A stretch of 37,283 nt of DNA, taken from NCBI GenBank assembly GCA_900318465.1, contig ONKQ01000049.1:1-37283 (forward strand), given 5' to 3'. Both the position numbers and the translations under genes were made by a program. Every line of letters starts with the position of its first letter. The stretch's first letter is position 1. Below the pieces are notes generated by a model. That model had not been told where the DNA came from. It ran no database searches and saw nothing but the letters and a program-made list of their open reading frames with translations. Source of the DNA: an uncultured Bacteroidales bacterium (lineage in GTDB: Bacteria; Bacteroidota; Bacteroidia; Bacteroidales; F082). This document shows, one piece after another, positions 33,120 to 37,283 of this stretch.

Positions 33120-36100
33120 ATGAACAAGTTAAGAAAGACTTTACTCATCTTATTCGCCACGATGACGGCCGTTTTTGCGCCGTCGGCAATGAATGCACAA
33201 AGCGGAAGCTGGAGCGACGAAAGCAACCGCGACACCAATTGGGGTTCGGATTACGAATCGACTGATGAATTTACCATCAACACGGCTGGACAATTGGCAC
33301 AACTCGCCTACATGGTCAACAATGGCAACTCATTTGAGTACAAGACCATCACATTGACTGGCAACATCGATTTGGCAGGACATTACTGGACCCCGATTGG
33401 CAATGGCGATAAAGATTTCCGTGGCACATTTGAAGGCGACAGCAAAACCATCAACAATTTGACCATTAACACTACCGCTCAATACCAAGGTCTGTTTGGC
33501 AGCTTAGCCTCTGCCTTTGTAAGGAATGTAAACCTTGTTGGTTGCAACATCACTGCCGGTTCTATCACGGGAGGCATCGCCGGAGATGCAGGTTGGACTA
33601 CCATCTCCAACTGTAGTGTCAGTGGTAAAATTCACAGTGCAGGAACATCATCTCATAACTACGGAGGTATCGTTGGAGCTGTCAGTGGAAGCTCCTATGG
33701 AAATCTCATCATTGATGGCAATACCAATACAGCAACTGTTAGCGCAACGGCAGACGGATATGCTGTCGGAGGCATTGTGGGATACTTTGGCCGAACCACG
33801 AAGTTCAGAAACAACTTCAGTACAGGCGTTGTTTCTGGATCGGATCATGTTGGCACCCTTATTGGCATGATTGATGAAGATGACTATAATGAGTTTACCA
33901 ACAACTGCTATCCAGCAAACGCTAATCTTACTGGTGCTGTGGGTTCAAGCGACGCTTCCACAGGTCACGACATTGAAGGCGCTTCCGTTGGTTTCACCAT
34001 CTCGGCAGGCGAAGGTGTCACGCTCTCACTGCCTACGCCTGTGAAAACATACAATTCGGTCGATTATTATATGAATGGCACAGTATTCAGTACAACAGCT
34101 TTCACTGTGCCCGATGGCAATCATTTCACAGGATACACGGTCAATAGCGGCAGCATCAGCGATGCAAGTCTTATGATTGGTTCACATACGCTCACTGGAG
34201 TGACGGCTAACGTCACCATAAACGGCTCGTATGCAGAAGGTGAGCCTTACGATTTCAGTGAAGACATCAGCATTGAGATTGAGAATGCCACTTACGATGG
34301 CCAAGCACATCTGCAAGAACCCGTGGTGATGATGGGCAACACGACGCTTACCCAAAACGAGCATTACACCGTCAGCTATATTGGAGAATGCATCAACGCT
34401 GGCCAACACACCTTGACCGTCACGGGCATTGGTATGTACACTGGAAGCAAAACCGCGACCTTTAATGTTTTGCCCTACAACATTAACAATGATAATGTTC
34501 AAATTACGAGTATTGATAGCATGAACTACAACTGGGATCCTTCGACCTATGAACGTATCTATTATGTCGACTATACAGGCAGCGACATCACTTTTACCGC
34601 AGAGGATGTGGAAGTTGCGATTAGGGTCAATTATTCCTATACCTACTTAACGCCTAATACTGATTTTACAATCTCAACAGATCCTTCACCTGTTCGCGAA
34701 GTTGGAGACTACACCCTCAATATCAACGGCGAAGGCAACTATACTGGTACAAAGAGCCTTTCTTTCAGTGTGTTTTACTCCGCACCCCACAACATTACGG
34801 TGACCAACACAACCACAACTGCCACCTTGGAATGGAGTGATGAAAACGATCCCCTCCGTTGGGAGGTTGAATATCGGATTTACGACCTTTCAGCCCCATA
34901 TGACCCATCTAATTTATTCTATCCATTCGAGATTGTTGGTAGTGAGTTCACAACCACAAGGAGCATCACGCTGACAGGCCTCATCCCAGAGAGCGAGTAC
35001 ATGGTCCGTGTCAGGGGCATCTACAGCGATAGTCAAAGCCAGTGGAGTTATGAGCGGGTTGTTTTTGAAACTTCCTCCAAGATTACTATTGGCGAGAGCG
35101 AAAGTGGCACAACAGATTTGCCCACCAAGATAAATGCAGCATACACTGTGTCGCAGCAAATCTATACCGCCGCCGAGATTGGCCAAGCTGGAACTATTGC
35201 CACTATTGAATTTTTAAGTGACGTATGGGGGGACCCTATAACACGCAACGTGGATGTCTATATGGTTCACACCAACAAGACAGCATTCGCTGACGATTCG
35301 GATTGGATTAGTGTTACCGACAATGACAAGGTGTTTTCAGGAGAGGTCGAATTCTATTCTTGGACTACCATCATTTTATCAACACCTTTCTCATATAACG
35401 GCAGTGACAATCTTGCCATCATCGTCCATGACAAGACGGGTAGCACTGACAACAGCACTCCATTTGGATGTTTTGCTACAGAAAGCGATCAAGCCTTGTT
35501 CGTTTCAGGTAGCACTGACTATGACCTGACCTCGATGAGTGGTGTAACAGGAACTCCTGCTTCAATTAAGAACCAAATCCGTCTCCTGATGCCGGACAAG
35601 ATCATCTCGACAGCTGGAAATTGGAACGTGGATGCCAACTGGAGTCCTTCAGGTGTTCCAACAAGCTCGCAGATTGCCTTTGTCAATGCCGATGTCACCA
35701 TCCCGAATGGATGTGTCGCCCAAGCCTTCGTTGTATCTTTAAGAAACGGTTCGCTCACCATCGAGGACGGTGGTCAGCTCATCTGCAGCAATGCTGTGAC
35801 TGCCACGGTGGAAAAGAACATTGCGAAGGCAACCCATTGGGGTGCACAACCAGAAGATGAAGCATACCATTACACCCCCGACGGCTGGTATTTCTTCGCC
35901 TCGCCTTTCACTGATTACCACATACCTGGTCATGTCATCAATATGTATGCCGGGGATTATGACCTATACAGGCTTAACCCGAGCACCATGATGTGGGAGA
36001 ACTTCAAGAACCACGAGGCGGACTTCCAGCTCGTCAACGGCCAAGGCTACCTTTATGCCAACAGTATCGGAGTCACTTTGAGTTTCATTGGCACCACCAA

Positions 36101-36959
36101 GCCCTACACTGCCGGCTACACGGTTGAAGCCAATAGCTGGAACCTCGTGGGTAACCCTTACACGTTCAATGCCTACGTCAACCAACCCCATTATGTGCTG
36201 AACTCAGAGCGCACTGCTATTGTGGCAGCCACAAGCAACAGTGCTGCCATTGCTCCTTGCACGGGTGTCATCGTTAATGGTAACGCCACCTTCTACAACG
36301 CACCTCAAGAACAATCCAACAACCAAGGCAACATCGAAATCGCCTTGGCACAAACCGTCGCTACCCGTGGCGGCAGCAACATGGAGACCTTAGACAACGC
36401 CATCGTAAGCTTCAACGAAGGCTCTGAACTTGGCAAGTTCTACTTCGGCACTCAGGCTGCCAACATCTACATCCCGCAAGGCACTGAAGAATACGCCATC
36501 GCCTTTAGCAATGCCCAAGGCGAAATGCCTGTCAACTTCAAGGCCAACCAAGACGGTGAGTACACTCTCAGCATCAACGCCAACGACGCGGAAATGAGCT
36601 ACCTGCACTTGATTGACAACATGACCGGCACCGACATTGACCTGCTCCAAACGCCGAGCTACACCTTCAACGCCACCACACGCGACTATGAGAGCCGCTT
36701 CAAGTTGGTGTTCGCTTCCTCCTCCATCGAGGAGATTGACGGCGACAGCGACACCTTCGCCTTCTTCAGCAACGGCAACTGGATCATCGCCAACGAAGGC
36801 CAAGCCACCTTGCAGGTCATCGACATCACAGGCCGCATCCTCAGCAGCGAGAGCATCAACGGCAGCGTCAGCAAGGCCATCGATGCAACGGCTGGCGTTT
36901 ACATGATTCGCCTCGTCAATGGTGAGAACGTCAAAGTACAAAAGATTGTAGTCAAATAA
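33120..36959 (+). CDS. Large T9SS surface protein with GLUG-like, Fn3 and shared C-terminal module
   Basis: A 1279-residue protein. Signal peptide about 1-26 (ending AMNAQ). Residues 45-280 hold GLUG-type adhesin repeats (FRGTFEGDSKTINNLTI, YGGIVGAVSG, AVGGIVGYFG). Residues 380-553 are two MBG-like beta domains (YDGQAHLQEP, GNYTGTKSLSFSV). Residues 557-650 are Fn3-like. Residues 654-824 resemble a beta-sandwich seen in Bacteroidales adhesins (SQQIYTAAEIGQAGTIATIE). From about 831 to the end it matches the C-terminal module of the 2940-residue protein: GNWNVDANWSPSGVP, DGWYFFASPF, SYLHLIDNMTG, then tail WIIANEGQATLQVIDITGRI and KIVVK. It is transcribed separately, since two terminators lie upstream. 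A surface adhesin role is inferred. Confidence 0.85.
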   Translation: MNKLRKTLLILFATMTAVFAPSAMNAQSGSWSDESNRDTNWGSDYESTDEFTINTAGQLAQLAYMVNNGNSFEYKTITLTGNIDLAGHYWTPIGNGDKDFRGTFEGDSKTINNLTINTTAQYQGLFGSLASAFVRNVNLVGCNITAGSITGGIAGDAGWTTISNCSVSGKIHSAGTSSHNYGGIVGAVSGSSYGNLIIDGNTNTATVSATADGYAVGGIVGYFGRTTKFRNNFSTGVVSGSDHVGTLIGMIDEDDYNEFTNNCYPANANLTGAVGSSDASTGHDIEGASVGFTISAGEGVTLSLPTPVKTYNSVDYYMNGTVFSTTAFTVPDGNHFTGYTVNSGSISDASLMIGSHTLTGVTANVTINGSYAEGEPYDFSEDISIEIENATYDGQAHLQEPVVMMGNTTLTQNEHYTVSYIGECINAGQHTLTVTGIGMYTGSKTATFNVLPYNINNDNVQITSIDSMNYNWDPSTYERIYYVDYTGSDITFTAEDVEVAIRVNYSYTYLTPNTDFTISTDPSPVREVGDYTLNINGEGNYTGTKSLSFSVFYSAPHNITVTNTTTTATLEWSDENDPLRWEVEYRIYDLSAPYDPSNLFYPFEIVGSEFTTTRSITLTGLIPESEYMVRVRGIYSDSQSQWSYERVVFETSSKITIGESESGTTDLPTKINAAYTVSQQIYTAAEIGQAGTIATIEFLSDVWGDPITRNVDVYMVHTNKTAFADDSDWISVTDNDKVFSGEVEFYSWTTIILSTPFSYNGSDNLAIIVHDKTGSTDNSTPFGCFATESDQALFVSGSTDYDLTSMSGVTGTPASIKNQIRLLMPDKIISTAGNWNVDANWSPSGVPTSSQIAFVNADVTIPNGCVAQAFVVSLRNGSLTIEDGGQLICSNAVTATVEKNIAKATHWGAQPEDEAYHYTPDGWYFFASPFTDYHIPGHVINMYAGDYDLYRLNPSTMMWENFKNHEADFQLVNGQGYLYANSIGVTLSFIGTTKPYTAGYTVEANSWNLVGNPYTFNAYVNQPHYVLNSERTAIVAATSNSAAIAPCTGVIVNGNATFYNAPQEQSNNQGNIEIALAQTVATRGGSNMETLDNAIVSFNEGSELGKFYFGTQAANIYIPQGTEEYAIAFSNAQGEMPVNFKANQDGEYTLSINANDAEMSYLHLIDNMTGTDIDLLQTPSYTFNATTRDYESRFKLVFASSSIEEIDGDSDTFAFFSNGNWIIANEGQATLQVIDITGRILSSESINGSVSKAIDATAGVYMIRLVNGENVKVQKIVVK

Positions 36960-37002
36960 TGTCACAAAACTAACAAAACATACAAAACCAAAGCAAGTCA
37001 AT

Positions 37003-37055
37003 GGGAAGCCCGCTAACCAGCGGCTTCCCGTCGGCGAGCCGGTTGGCAAGCCGAC
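37003..37055. other. Two adjacent stem-loops after the 1279-residue protein gene
   Basis: GGGAAGCC (37003-37010) pairs with GGCTTCCC (37022-37029), extended inward by CGCT/AGCG. GTCGGC (37030-37035) then pairs with GCCGAC (37050-37055). There is no T run, so they may be an mRNA end or stability structure rather than a classical terminator. Confidence 0.5.
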
Positions 37056-37140
37056 CTGACGAAAAGCAAGTTTTGCATGTTTTGTGAGAAAAAAGAATAA
37101 AAACAGAATTAAACAATCAAACAAAACATAAACAACAACG

Positions 37141-37283
37141 ATGAAAAAATTAGCATTAACAATCGGAATCGTCCTTATGATGGGACTTGGTGCTTCCGCC
37201 CAAACCAGTTTGCTGGGTAAGGAAAACAGTTATGATGAAGGATACAGAGATGGTGAAGATGTTACCACACCGTTCATCCTCCC
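37141..37283 (+). CDS. Secreted protein, N-terminal fragment (3' end outside window)
   Basis: The first 47 codons of a gene that runs off the window. It has a clear signal peptide (MKKLALTIGIVLMMGLGASA, cleavage before or after the Gln that follows), then a polar mature start (SLLGKENSYDEGYRDGED). The leader upstream is A-rich with no Shine-Dalgarno, as usual in this phylum. No domain can be named from this fragment. By context it may be another surface or secreted protein. Confidence 0.7.
   Translation, partial: MKKLALTIGIVLMMGLGASAQTSLLGKENSYDEGYRDGEDVTTPFIL

Overview
The window looks like chromosomal DNA of a Bacteroidales-type bacterium (phylum Bacteroidota). Three signs point this way: type IX secretion (T9SS) C-terminal sorting domains on several proteins, promoter elements of the Bacteroidota form TAnnTTTG, and the near absence of Shine-Dalgarno sequences. 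No rRNA, tRNA, CRISPR array or complete insertion sequence was found.

Layout. (1) 1-2667: the 3' end of purB, an MsbA-like lipid/drug ABC exporter and a small hypothetical gene, closely packed on +. (2) 2700-8552: an accessory region. It holds a short MORN-like coding remnant, a minus-strand RAYT/Y1-type transposase with an inverted repeat at its promoter, and an AT-rich block (Trp-Asp repeat protein, SprT-like metallopeptidase, unknown protein, PD-(D/E)XK nuclease). A RhuM-Fic/Doc protein and a WYL regulator follow; a 38-bp copy of the WYL gene start lies upstream of the RhuM-Fic gene. (3) 8549-13816: DEDDh exonuclease, beta-carbonic anhydrase, YtcJ-like lipoprotein amidohydrolase, and a UvrA paralogue that lacks the UvrB-binding region and carries two in-frame palindromic insertions. 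(4) 13889-16531: a small T9SS cargo protein and a Cthe_2159-like beta-helix protein split by a frameshift. (5) 16694-36959: a seven-TM AraC-family regulator divergent from a two-gene operon of giant secreted proteins (1943 and 2940 aa), followed by a third large T9SS protein (1279 aa). The window ends in the start of another secreted protein gene.

How it may work together. The most interesting part is region 5. The first giant protein has kelch and beta-helix modules, a dockerin-like EF-hand segment, a cohesin-like domain and a T9SS tail. The second, 6 nt downstream, starts with three cohesin-like domains alternating with Ig-like domains, then seven InlB-type repeats, a Pro/Gly linker and a T9SS tail. 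This resembles a scaffoldin/dockerin arrangement on a T9SS-decorated surface. Four imperfect repeats spaced 21, 31 and 22 bp apart lie between the divergent regulator and this operon and are candidate binding sites for the regulator. The function is inferred from domain architecture only.
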